Assembly (NCBI GenBank): GCA_017526725.1 | Contig: JAFXRA010000039.1 | Location: 1-6,115 of the forward strand | Direction of reading: 5' to 3' | Origin: Candidatus Rifleibacteriota bacterium | Lineage (GTDB): Bacteria > Riflebacteria > Ozemobacteria > Ozemobacterales > Ozemobacteraceae | Length of the DNA: 6,115 nucleotides | In this document: piece by piece, positions 1 through 6,069 of the stretch | Position numbering within the stretch: the first letter of the stretch is position 1 | How the letters are laid out: each line of letters begins with the position of its first letter | Program-made: the position numbers and the translations under genes | Notes under the pieces: generated by a model | What the model was told of the DNA's origin: nothing | What the model saw: only the letters and a program-made list of their open reading frames with translations | The model's database searches: none

Positions 1-864
1 ATTGCCTAATTCAATATAACTGAAAAGGAAATTTCCCATAATATCATAGCTTCTTAAAGAGGCTTTTAATTCTTGAAGCTTTAATATTAATTCTTTAAAA
101 TAAAAACCGGGTATTGAATCTATGATGTTTTCTGGATATAAAAAGCCGTTCAGGTTAGTGTCAACATAGCCTATAATTCTATCGCTTTTGTTGGCTGATG
201 AATTTAAATTGTATCTGTCTACTATTTTTTGGCAGAGAAATCTGGGGGGAATATCTGATGTTCTTATCCAGGCAAGCATTCCGCCGATGTCATGTGTTCC
301 GACTTGTTCTTCGTAAACATTCCAATAAATAAAACCTGGTTTTCCGCTTAAGGTTACAGGAATTAATGTGGAACTTTCTGCAGCCAGCTTATGTAAATCT
401 ATTGCGCCTAACAATGTTTCGAATAATGAACGAAATCTTCTCAGTAATGTATCATCCCCGGTTGCTCTATATGTAGCTAATGCAGAATACAATCTCTGCA
501 TTGCTCCGTTTAAAATATCATTGTCAGTGTAATTTCTAATGTCTACATTGTTATGTTTTTTGTTGAAAAATCTTAACTTTACAAAACTATAGCCTGATTG
601 ATTAAAGTCTATGCATCTTTGTTCTAATTCTTTTGCGGTACATTTATTTTCCATTAAGAGAACATAAAACTTATTTAATTCTTTCTGAATACCATAAGTT
701 TCGCTGGAATCTCTTTTTAGCTGGTTTAAAGTTAATGAAGCTGCTGTTATATACTTGGAATTTGTGTTGAATATATAGGCTGTTTTCATCCCTTCAACAG
801 ATAAAATAATAGAGATGGTTGAGACTATTACCAGTAATATTAAGAATATGTATGCTTTTTTCAT
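1..864 (-). CDS. Unrecognised membrane-anchored protein, N-terminal part (C-terminus outside window)
   Basis: The - strand is open without a stop from ATG at 864 to the window edge, giving 288 residues and no end. Residues about 4-22 (AYIFLILLVIVSTISIILSV) form one hydrophobic segment directly after MKK, so this is a signal anchor or an uncleaved membrane helix. The roughly 265 residues after it look soluble and mixed alpha/beta, with two Cys about ten residues apart near residues 74-84, a GGMLAWIRTSDIPPRF segment near residues 199-214 and a later GFLYPENIIDSIPG segment. This layout suits the extracytoplasmic sensing domain of a membrane signalling protein (kinase, cyclase, GGDEF or phosphatase), but the output domain would lie outside the window, so that is inference only. 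I do not recognise the family. An in-frame ATG at 870 is an alternative start: GAGG lies 4 bases from it and 10 bases from the ATG at 864, and MKK is the more typical membrane-protein start. Confidence 0.8.
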   Translation of the reverse strand, partial: MKKAYIFLILLVIVSTISIILSVEGMKTAYIFNTNSKYITAASLTLNQLKRDSSETYGIQKELNKFYVLLMENKCTAKELEQRCIDFNQSGYSFVKLRFFNKKHNNVDIRNYTDNDILNGAMQRLYSALATYRATGDDTLLRRFRSLFETLLGAIDLHKLAAESSTLIPVTLSGKPGFIYWNVYEEQVGTHDIGGMLAWIRTSDIPPRFLCQKIVDRYNLNSSANKSDRIIGYVDTNLNGFLYPENIIDSIPGFYFKELILKLQELKASLRSYDIMGNFLFSYIELGN

Positions 865-918
865 TATCATGTACCCTCAAGATAAAACGATTAGTAGAAT
901 TTAACATATTTTTCATCT

Positions 919-948
919 ATTATAAAGTAATATTATGTTCTCTCCTAA
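919..948 (-). promoter_or_regulatory. Possible promoter of the leftward unknown gene
   Basis: Read on the - strand, an exact TATAAT lies at 924-919, about 50 bases before the start codon. The best upstream partner at 18-base spacing is TTAGGA (948-943), a weak -35 match (3 of 6). In such AT-rich DNA a TATAAT hexamer can occur by chance, so this is tentative. The leftward gene needs a promoter here because dnaG is divergent. Confidence 0.35.
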
Positions 949-1016
949 TCTCTCAAATCTTTAATCTCAAGTTTTGCTCTTATATCTTATATAATAAATT
1001 TGACTCTTGCTCCCCC

Positions 1017-1045
1017 TTGACACTTCTATTTTATTTCTTTATACT
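1017..1045 (+). promoter_or_regulatory. Sigma-70-type promoter of dnaG-rpoD
   Basis: An exact TTGACA -35 box (1017-1022) is followed after 17 bases by TATACT (1040-1045), a one-mismatch -10 box. A start site near 1052 would leave a leader of about 45 bases before dnaG. An exact TATAAT at 1045-1050 overlaps it, but its 22-base distance from TTGACA makes it the less likely partner. This is the best promoter in the window. It implies that dnaG and rpoD are transcribed from here, independent of the divergent gene. Confidence 0.75.
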
Positions 1046-1084
1046 ATAATTTTCCGAATAGGAATGTACGGTTTCTGATAACTT

Positions 1085-1090
1085 AAGGGG
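1085..1090 (+). promoter_or_regulatory. Ribosome binding site deciding the dnaG TTG start
   Basis: AAGGGG ends 6 bases before TTG at 1097. No in-frame ATG lies nearby; the next in-frame Met (residue 74) is already past the zinc-binding cysteines. This site together with the family-typical MGYI N-terminus fixes the TTG start. Confidence 0.75.
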
Positions 1091-1096
1091 TTTGCA

Positions 1097-2890
1097 TTGG
1101 GCTACATATCTAGCGAAACAATAAGTCTGATCCGTGATAAGACAGACATTATTTCAGTTATTGGGGAATATGTACACCTGATAAGTTCTGGTCGCACATA
1201 TAAAGCCCTTTGTCCATTTCACAAAGAAAAGACTCCTAGTTTCCATGTACTCCCCGACAAACAAATTTATCACTGCTTTGGCTGTGGAAAAGGCGGAGAC
1301 GTTTTTGCTTTTCTGATGGATTTGGAACATCTCACTTTCCCTGAAGTTGTACATTTTCTTGCCGCTAAATGCGGAGTAGAAATTCCCAAAGATTACGACC
1401 CCGAAGCTGAAAGACACGAAGATCTTTATAATGTTTTAAATGAAGCAGCAGACCTTTATGAAAAAGCTTTATATGCGCCAGAAGGTGAAATAGCCCGTAA
1501 GTATCTTGAAAAACGTAATATTACTGCAGAAACTGCTAAAAAATTTAGAATAGGTTTTGCCCCTGATTCCTGGGATTACATTACTAGCAGAGTTGGCAAA
1601 AATACTAGAATGCTTAATGCACTCGAAAAAGTTGATTTAATAAAAAAACGCGAGACTAATGGTTATTACGATACATTCCGTAACCGTTTAATGATTCCTA
1701 TAATTGATGTACACGGCAGAATAGCAGCTTTTGGCGGCCGTGTCTTTTCTGCAGATCAGGAACCAAAATATTTAAACAGCGCAGAAAGCGAAACTTTTAA
1801 TAAACGAAAAATGCTATTTAATTTCCGAGAAGCTCTTCCAACAATTAGACGCCAGAATGAAGCCATTGTTGTTGAAGGCTATCTTGATGTAATCAGCCTT
1901 TGGCAAAACGGAATCACCAATGCTGTAGCTTCATTGGGTACCGCAATCGGCTCAGAACAGATTCAGCTTCTTGCAAGAAATAGCAAAACAAAAGACTTAA
2001 ATCTTTATTTTTGTTATGACGCTGATGAAGCCGGGCAAAAAGCAACTATCAGAGCAATATCCATACAGAAAGATTCTCCAATAAATGCCAGAGTAGTTGT
2101 CTGGGACCATCCAGAGCTTTATAAAGACCCCGATGAATACATTAAAGGCGAAGGGGTTGATAATTTTAAAAAAATGCTTGAAAAAGCAGAAGATATATAT
2201 ACTTTCTTAGTGAAGAAACGTACTCGTGGTATGAAACCACCTTTCGAAATTCCTGTAAAAGAAAAACTAATTCAGGAGTTTAAAGAACTGGTTACTGAAA
2301 TTCAAAGCCCGATAGCGAAAAGCGAAGTTATTCGCAAGCTGTCTAAACTGCTTGATATCGAACCAAACATCCTAGAAAAGGAATTCGAAGGTAAAAGAGA
2401 TGAAGGGAGTGAATTCTCTAAGAAGGGTAAAAATATAGTTTCTCCCGAGCTTAATGCAGAAATTCAGAGACAGGAATGGATTCTCAAATATCTGCTTGAG
2501 CAGCCGGAAGAAATTGAAATGGTCAAGTCTATGCTGAATGCAAATGACTTTACAGATTCGCGTTTGCGTGCTATATACGAAACAATCTGTTCAAGTCAGG
2601 AAGCAGCAGGTGGTACACTTAAACCTGCCGAAATTTTAGCTATGCTTGACAACGAAGAACTGGTTTCTCGCCTAAGTGAGCTGATAACTACCTTAGAAGA
2701 CAGACCAGAGGTGCCTTTCAAGGAATGTATACAAGGATTGATTAGAAGAAGACTAGAAACGAAATTAAAGTTGTTGCAAAAGCGAATACGTGATGCGGAA
2801 GATAGCGGTGATGACATCGCAATTGCGCAGATCAGCATGGAACAATTAGAAGTAAAGAGACAGTTTGACGTGCTGGTTAATTCACACTGA
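1097..2890 (+). CDS. dnaG: DNA primase DnaG
   Basis: Primase synthesises the short RNA primers that start leading-strand and Okazaki-fragment synthesis, working in the cytoplasm with the DnaB replicative helicase. The 597-residue product has the full bacterial layout and the usual length. The N-terminal CHC2 zinc-binding domain has ligands C39, H42, C60 and C63 (CPFH and CFGC). The RNA polymerase core includes AFGGR (211-215) and EPKYLNS (222-228). The Toprim metal site is formed by VVEGYLDV (E260, D264), YDADEAG (D308, D310) and DPDEYI (D344, D346). The helicase-binding C-terminal region runs from about 450 to 597 and begins QRQEWILKYLLEQPE. No catalytic residue is missing. Translation begins at TTG, which may moderate expression. 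rpoD starts 12 bases after the stop, an arrangement related to the macromolecular-synthesis operon, although no rpsU precedes it here: the upstream gene is divergent. Confidence 0.98.
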   Translation: MGYISSETISLIRDKTDIISVIGEYVHLISSGRTYKALCPFHKEKTPSFHVLPDKQIYHCFGCGKGGDVFAFLMDLEHLTFPEVVHFLAAKCGVEIPKDYDPEAERHEDLYNVLNEAADLYEKALYAPEGEIARKYLEKRNITAETAKKFRIGFAPDSWDYITSRVGKNTRMLNALEKVDLIKKRETNGYYDTFRNRLMIPIIDVHGRIAAFGGRVFSADQEPKYLNSAESETFNKRKMLFNFREALPTIRRQNEAIVVEGYLDVISLWQNGITNAVASLGTAIGSEQIQLLARNSKTKDLNLYFCYDADEAGQKATIRAISIQKDSPINARVVVWDHPELYKDPDEYIKGEGVDNFKKMLEKAEDIYTFLVKKRTRGMKPPFEIPVKEKLIQEFKELVTEIQSPIAKSEVIRKLSKLLDIEPNILEKEFEGKRDEGSEFSKKGKNIVSPELNAEIQRQEWILKYLLEQPEEIEMVKSMLNANDFTDSRLRAIYETICSSQEAAGGTLKPAEILAMLDNEELVSRLSELITTLEDRPEVPFKECIQGLIRRRLETKLKLLQKRIRDAEDSGDDIAIAQISMEQLEVKRQFDVLVNSH

Positions 2891-2902
2891 TGAGGGAGCA
2901 TT

Positions 2903-4030
2903 ATGACAACAGAACAGGCAGCTGCCAAAAAAGTTGCGACTAAAAACGAACCTCGAAGTTTAGAAGAAATTCGGGCTGAACTCATACAAAAGGGTACAAG
3001 CCAGGGTTATTTGTCTTATCAGGACATAAATAAAGTATTACCTGACGGCTTGTCCACTGAAATGTTTGAAGAAGTCATCAATGAGTTGATGGATAAAGAA
3101 GTTGAACTTGTTGATGATGACGAAAGTGTTCTTGATAAAAAACTTCCTGTTGTTGAAGAAAAGAAAGAAGAAGAAGATAAACAACAGGCTGATTTTGAAG
3201 ATGTAGATGACTCGGTTAGAGTTTATCTTAGAGAAATAGGTAAAATCAGACTTCTTACTATGCAGGAAGAAGTTACTCTTGCTAAGCGTATTGAACATGG
3301 AGATCAGGATGCTCAGCGAAAACTGATTGAAGCAAACTTGCGACTTGTTGTTTCTGTTGCTAAGAAATATACAAAACGCGGTCTGCTCTTCCTTGATTTG
3401 ATTCAGGAAGGTAATCAGGGCTTGATAAGAGCTGTCGAAAAATTCAAATACCGCAAAGGTTATAAGTTCTCAACCTATGCTATTTGGTGGATTCGTCAGG
3501 CTATAACAAGAGCTATTGCTGACCAGGCCAGAACTATACGTATTCCTGTTCATATGGTTGAAACCATTAATAAATTACGTAAAGCATCTCGAAAACTTGT
3601 TCAAAAGTTAGGAAGAGACCCGGCAGTTGAAGAATTGGCTGCTGAAGTAGGTTTGCCTATTGAAAAAGTCAAGAATATAATGAAAACAGCCATGGATCCA
3701 ATTTCTTTGGAAACTCCGATTAATGGTGAAGAAGATTCTCATCTTGGCGATTTCGTTGAAGATAAATCTGCTTTACCACCGGCTGAAACGGCTTTTAATC
3801 TTATTTTGAAAGAACAGATCAACAAAGTTCTCGCTACTTTGACCGAACGTGAATCTAGAGTTATCAAATATAGATTTGGTTTGGAAGATGGCTGGCAAAG
3901 AACTTTGGAAGAAGTTGGTCAGAAATTTGGCGTAACTCGTGAAAGAATTCGTCAGATTGAAGCCAAAGCTCTTAGAAAGTTAAGACATCCAAGCCGTTCA
4001 AAGAAACTTAAAGAATTCTATATGGAATGA
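2903..4030 (+). CDS. rpoD: Primary (housekeeping) RNA polymerase sigma factor, sigma-70 group 1
   Basis: This directs core RNA polymerase to housekeeping promoters. The 375-residue product is of the compact type (similar in length to Bacillus SigA, without the long non-conserved insert of E. coli RpoD). A region 1.1-like segment lies at about 17-75, followed by a strongly acidic, Lys/Glu-rich linker (67-105). Region 1.2 is [18 protein letters not shown] (102-119). Regions 2.1-2.4 span about 138-212 and include [39 protein letters not shown] and [10 protein letters not shown]. Residues Q199 and T202 match the -10-reading Gln and Thr of E. coli (Q437, T440). Region 3 spans about 213-285. Region 4 (about 305-372) ends with the -35-reading helix [21 protein letters not shown]. 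Position 194 is Ile where the family usually has Thr (TYATWWI). The start codon is preceded by GAGGGAG (2892-2898). It is probably co-transcribed with dnaG and ends before a strong terminator. Confidence 0.98.
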   Translation: MTTEQAAAKKVATKNEPRSLEEIRAELIQKGTSQGYLSYQDINKVLPDGLSTEMFEEVINELMDKEVELVDDDESVLDKKLPVVEEKKEEEDKQQADFEDVDDSVRVYLREIGKIRLLTMQEEVTLAKRIEHGDQDAQRKLIEANLRLVVSVAKKYTKRGLLFLDLIQEGNQGLIRAVEKFKYRKGYKFSTYAIWWIRQAITRAIADQARTIRIPVHMVETINKLRKASRKLVQKLGRDPAVEELAAEVGLPIEKVKNIMKTAMDPISLETPINGEEDSHLGDFVEDKSALPPAETAFNLILKEQINKVLATLTERESRVIKYRFGLEDGWQRTLEEVGQKFGVTRERIRQIEAKALRKLRHPSRSKKLKEFYME

Positions 4031-4068
4031 TGATTAAACTTTAGTTTTAATCTTTAAGTTGTAAAAAG

Positions 4069-4112
4069 AAAACCGTTTGAAGTACACTCAAACGGTTTTT
4101 CTTTTTCTTTTT
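4069..4112 (+). terminator. Rho-independent terminator after rpoD
   Basis: A perfect 12-bp stem, AAAACCGTTTGA (4069-4080) pairing with TCAAACGGTTTT (4088-4099), encloses a 7-base loop. It is followed by a long T-rich tract broken only by two C residues (to about 4112). It lies 38 bases after the rpoD stop and closes the dnaG-rpoD transcript. Confidence 0.9.
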
Positions 4113-4126
4113 CTGAAAAAAAGTAC

Positions 4127-4155
4127 TTGCATTATTAATTTTATTATGTTAACAT
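4127..4155 (+). promoter_or_regulatory. Possible promoter of the tRNA pair
   Basis: TTGCAT (4127-4132) and TAACAT (4150-4155) are 17 bases apart, and the implied start lies shortly before the tRNA at 4170. Matches to consensus are only moderate (3/6 and 4/6), but position and spacing fit, and the strong upstream terminator means the tRNAs need their own promoter. The -10 box lies within a perfect 12-bp palindrome, TATGTTAACATA (4145-4156). Confidence 0.4.
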
Positions 4156-4169
4156 AGCAATCACTTCGA

Positions 4170-4243
4170 GGGCCCATAGCTCAGTTGGTTAGAGCCGTCG
4201 GCTCATAACCGACTGGTCGTAGGTTCAAGTCCTACTGGGCCCA
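4170..4243 (+). tRNA. tRNA-Ile2 (anticodon CAU, lysidine type); elongator tRNA-Met is the alternative
   Basis: This is a 74-base cloverleaf. The 7-bp acceptor pairs GGGCCCA with TGGGCCC and has A73. The D arm pairs GCTC with GAGC, and the anticodon stem pairs GTCGG with CCGAC around loop CTCATAA (anticodon CAT). The T arm pairs GTAGG with CCTAC around TTCAAGT. CCA is not encoded. A CAU anticodon can mean initiator Met, elongator Met or Ile2, where TilS converts C34 to lysidine so that AUA is read. The acceptor carries C4-G69 and C5-G68, which in E. coli favour TilS recognition and are absent from elongator Met. The T arm also resembles plastid/cyanobacterial trnI-CAU. The initiator hallmark of three G-C pairs in the anticodon stem is not present. 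Base 26 is C, where a purine is usual. Confidence 0.93.
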
Positions 4244-4260
4244 TTGAAGTAAAGACCTAA

Positions 4261-4333
4261 GCCCCCATCGTCTAGTGGCCTAGGACACAGCCCTTTCAAG
4301 GCTGCGACATGGGTTCGAATCCCATTGGGGGCG
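4261..4333 (+). tRNA. tRNA-Glu (anticodon UUC)
   Basis: This is a 73-base cloverleaf. The acceptor pairs GCCCCCA with TGGGGGC and has G73. The D-arm region ATCGTCTAGTGGCCTAGGAC is typical of tRNA-Glu. The anticodon stem pairs CAGCC with GGCTG around loop CTTTCAA (anticodon TTC), and the T arm is ATGGG/TTCGAAT/CCCAT. CCA is not encoded. The 5' half is very like that of cyanobacterial and plastid tRNA-Glu. It lies 17 bases after the preceding tRNA with no terminator between them, so both are probably cut from one precursor. Confidence 0.95.
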
Positions 4334-4336
4334 CAC

Positions 4337-4368
4337 AAAAAAGCACCAATTAAAATTGGTGCTTTTTT
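4337..4368 (+). terminator. Rho-independent terminator after the tRNA pair, possibly bidirectional
   Basis: GCACCAAT (4343-4350) pairs with ATTGGTGC (4355-4362) around a TAAA loop. Six A residues precede it and six T residues follow. The A/T tracts extend the stem and make the structure symmetric, so it could also stop leftward transcripts. It begins 3 bases after the tRNA-Glu gene. Confidence 0.9.
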
Positions 4369-4376
4369 AATTTTAG

Positions 4377-4401
4377 CAATAATAAAAAACTTTTATTATT
4401 G
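4377..4401. repeat. Perfect AT-rich inverted repeat upstream of clpX
   Basis: CAATAATAAAA (4377-4387) and TTTTATTATTG (4391-4401) are perfect 11-base inverted copies around AAC. The repeat lies between the tRNA terminator and the clpX promoter, so it should be outside both transcripts. It may be an operator or a back-up terminator; no family can be named. Confidence 0.55.
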
Positions 4402-4407
4402 TGTAAA

Positions 4408-4436
4408 TTGCGATAAAATCAACAACGCAATAAAAT
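4408..4436 (+). promoter_or_regulatory. Sigma-70-type promoter of clpX
   Basis: TTGCGA (4408-4413, 4/6) is followed after 17 bases by TAAAAT (4431-4436, 5/6). The implied start near 4443 leaves a leader of about 22 bases that contains the GGAG Shine-Dalgarno site at 4454-4457, 7 bases before the ATG. ATTGCG (4407-4412) and CGCAAT (4426-4431) form an inverted repeat spanning the spacer, a possible operator. Confidence 0.6.
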
Positions 4437-4464
4437 ACTGTACAATAAAAATTGGAGTAATAAG

Positions 4465-5739
4465 ATGACCTACTGTTTCTTTTGCGGCAAAGACCTTCGT
4501 AAAGGTGGGGATTTTGTTCGTAACACTGAAGGAATGCTTCTCTGTAAGAGCTGCGTTAGCACCGCAATGGATATATTCAGACGAAAAGATGCCAGTGAAC
4601 AGGGATATGCAAAAGCTAACACTGATATACCTGGAAAAGTAAATCTGCATAAAATAGTAAAAGAATTTACTCCTAAAAAAATTTATGATGCTCTTTCTGA
4701 ATATGTTATCGGTCAGGAAACAGCAAAAAAAGTAATTTCTCTTGCTGTGTACAATCATTATAAGATTCTTTCTCTGATTAATGAAACAGATGTTGAATTT
4801 GAAAAATCGAATATTTTGCTCCTTGGACCTACAGGCAGTGGTAAAACTTTAATTGCCCGTACATTGTCTAAAATATTAGAGGTTCCATTTGCAATAGGCG
4901 ATTGTACAAGTTTTACAGAAGCAGGTTATGTCGGTGATGACGTAGAAAATGTTCTGTTGTCTTTGCTTATAAATGCTAATTACGAAGTAGAAGAAGCCCA
5001 GAAAGGCATTGTTTACTTAGATGAAATAGACAAGAAAACAAAGACTTCCAACAATGTTTCTATTTCCAGAGACGTTTCAGGTGAAGGTGTACAACAATCT
5101 TTGCTGAAAATGATAGAAGGTACAGTTGCCAACGTTCCATTAGCAGGCGGTAGAAAGAACCCCACTTCTCAGCAGGTAGTTAAGATGGATACCCGCCATA
5201 TTCTCTTTATATGCGGCGGTGCATTTGTTGGCCTTGAAAAGATTATTGAAAAGCGCTGCAAAGACGGCTCTTTAATTGGTTTTAACCATGACCCACAGTC
5301 AAAGAATAATGCAGATTATTCTTATTTCCACAAAGTTGAAGCTGAAGATTTGATGGAATATGGTTTTATTCCTGAGTTTATCGGTCGTTTGCCTATAAAG
5401 GTTGCATTAAATGGTTTGGGAAAAGATGACTATCTGCGTATTCTCAAAGAACCCAAAAATGCTATTGTTCGACAATATTCAAAGCTTTGCGAAATGGACG
5501 GCTGTGAATTAATATTTAAAGATTCCGGTTTGGAAAAAGTCGTAGACATAGCCTTAGAAAAGAAAACTGGTGCTCGAGGTCTAAGAGCTGTTTTTGAAAG
5601 AATTTTGCGAAACGATATGTTTGCTTTAAGAGAAGATAAACTAAAGTCTATTGTTGTTGACGATGATTATGTGTCTAAGCAGCTTGCAAAAACCGAAGAA
5701 TACTTTAACAGAGAATTAGCCAAAGCCAAAAACAAGTAA
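4465..5739 (+). CDS. clpX: ATP-dependent Clp protease ATP-binding subunit ClpX
   Basis: ClpX is a cytoplasmic AAA+ unfoldase that forms a hexamer, unfolds tagged substrates and feeds them to the ClpP peptidase. The 424-residue product is full length (E. coli ClpX is also 424). The N-terminal zinc-binding domain has C4, C7, C27 and C30. Walker A is GPTGSGKT (121-128) and Walker B is IVYLDEID (182-189; catalytic E187). The pore-1 loop is GYVG (154-157). The pore-2 segment starts [15 protein letters not shown] (201-215). The arginine finger is R308 in EFIGRLP, and sensor 2 is GARGLR (R371). The IGF tripeptide (271-273) that docks on ClpP is present, so a ClpP partner is expected, although no clpP is adjacent. 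The RKH loop that helps engage ssrA-tagged substrates reads RKN (230-232). Start: ATG with GGAG 7 bases upstream. It is transcribed alone, as far as the window shows. Confidence 0.98.
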   Translation: MTYCFFCGKDLRKGGDFVRNTEGMLLCKSCVSTAMDIFRRKDASEQGYAKANTDIPGKVNLHKIVKEFTPKKIYDALSEYVIGQETAKKVISLAVYNHYKILSLINETDVEFEKSNILLLGPTGSGKTLIARTLSKILEVPFAIGDCTSFTEAGYVGDDVENVLLSLLINANYEVEEAQKGIVYLDEIDKKTKTSNNVSISRDVSGEGVQQSLLKMIEGTVANVPLAGGRKNPTSQQVVKMDTRHILFICGGAFVGLEKIIEKRCKDGSLIGFNHDPQSKNNADYSYFHKVEAEDLMEYGFIPEFIGRLPIKVALNGLGKDDYLRILKEPKNAIVRQYSKLCEMDGCELIFKDSGLEKVVDIALEKKTGARGLRAVFERILRNDMFALREDKLKSIVVDDDYVSKQLAKTEEYFNRELAKAKNK

Positions 5740-5794
5740 CCAGTTTTCTTTGTAGTCAGTTTTTGTTGTTTCAACAATTTGACCAACTCGAACA

Positions 5795-5944
5795 ATTAGA
5801 ACGATTCTAATATTTCTCACGTGCGACATCTGTCGCCGCCTTACAGATTGCGAGCGCAATCGTCCCACAGCGAAGTGTCCCACTTCCAACCCTTCTCACA
5901 GAAAAATGGCTGACAGTAGACGCGAGACCTCTCAATTTAGAGAG
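5795..5944. repeat. Cluster of five perfect short hairpins, candidate interspersed repeat or structured RNA
   Basis: Successive perfect inverted repeats are ATTAGAA/TTCTAAT (5795-5811), GCGACA/TGTCGC (5823-5836), GATTGCG/CGCAATC (5846-5861), GAAGTG/CACTTC (5872-5886) and CTCTC/GAGAG (5929-5944). The three central ones form a GC-rich block bounded by two copies of TTCTCAC (5814-5820 and 5893-5899). GTCCCAC also occurs twice (5862-5868, 5877-5883). The pattern suits a non-autonomous repeat or a folded RNA; copy number cannot be judged from one window. Confidence 0.5.
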
Positions 5945-5945
5945 C

Positions 5946-5970
5946 AGAGATAAGAGAAAAAAGAGATAAG
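5946..5970. repeat. Short direct repeat AGAGATAAG
   Basis: AGAGATAAG occurs at 5946-5954 and 5962-5970, a 16-base period, within a purine-rich run. No function can be assigned. Confidence 0.5.
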
Positions 5971-6037
5971 GGAATTGTTTTAGATACAATACAAGTCTTC
6001 AGACTCTTCTTTCTACTGTTAAGCAAAGTTTTCGAAA

Positions 6038-6069
6038 ATCCCCCAGTCATTCTACGAATGACATCCCCC
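6038..6069. repeat. REP-like hairpin flanked by ATCCCCC direct repeats
   Basis: GTCATTC (6046-6052) and GAATGAC (6056-6062) are perfect 7-base inverted copies around TAC. Two copies of ATCCCCC (6038-6044 and 6063-6069) flank the hairpin. GC-rich sequence with two CTCGCT copies (6077-6082, 6095-6100) continues to the window end. Small GTCATTC-type palindromes beside C- or G-runs are a common form of intergenic repeat in bacteria. Confidence 0.5.

Noticed and set aside
819..1049. 76-residue + strand open frame upstream of dnaG
   Set aside because: It overlaps the start of the leftward gene and the dnaG promoter, has an AT-driven Phe/Leu/Ile/Cys-rich composition, and lacks a ribosome binding site.
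1154..1417. - strand open frame inside dnaG
   Set aside because: It is an antisense shadow of the primase zinc-binding region, which has clear conserved residues on the + strand.
2596..2985. - strand open frame across the dnaG-rpoD junction
   Set aside because: It is antisense to two well-supported genes and has a Ser-rich composition typical of a reverse-strand shadow.
3038..3298. - strand open frame inside rpoD
   Set aside because: Its Phe/Asn/Lys-rich sequence is the reverse of the acidic Glu/Asp/Lys linker of RpoD.
4032..4052. GATTAAACT/AGTTTTAATC near-palindrome just after rpoD
   Set aside because: It is imperfect, with a two-base loop, has no T tract, and lies just before a far better terminator.
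4396..4758. - strand open frame over the clpX 5' end
   Set aside because: It is antisense to the ClpX zinc-binding domain and promoter, with no family resemblance.
5807..5989. 60-residue - strand open frame after clpX
   Set aside because: It runs through the hairpin cluster, has no recognisable domain or Shine-Dalgarno site, and its sequence is best explained as translation of repeat DNA.
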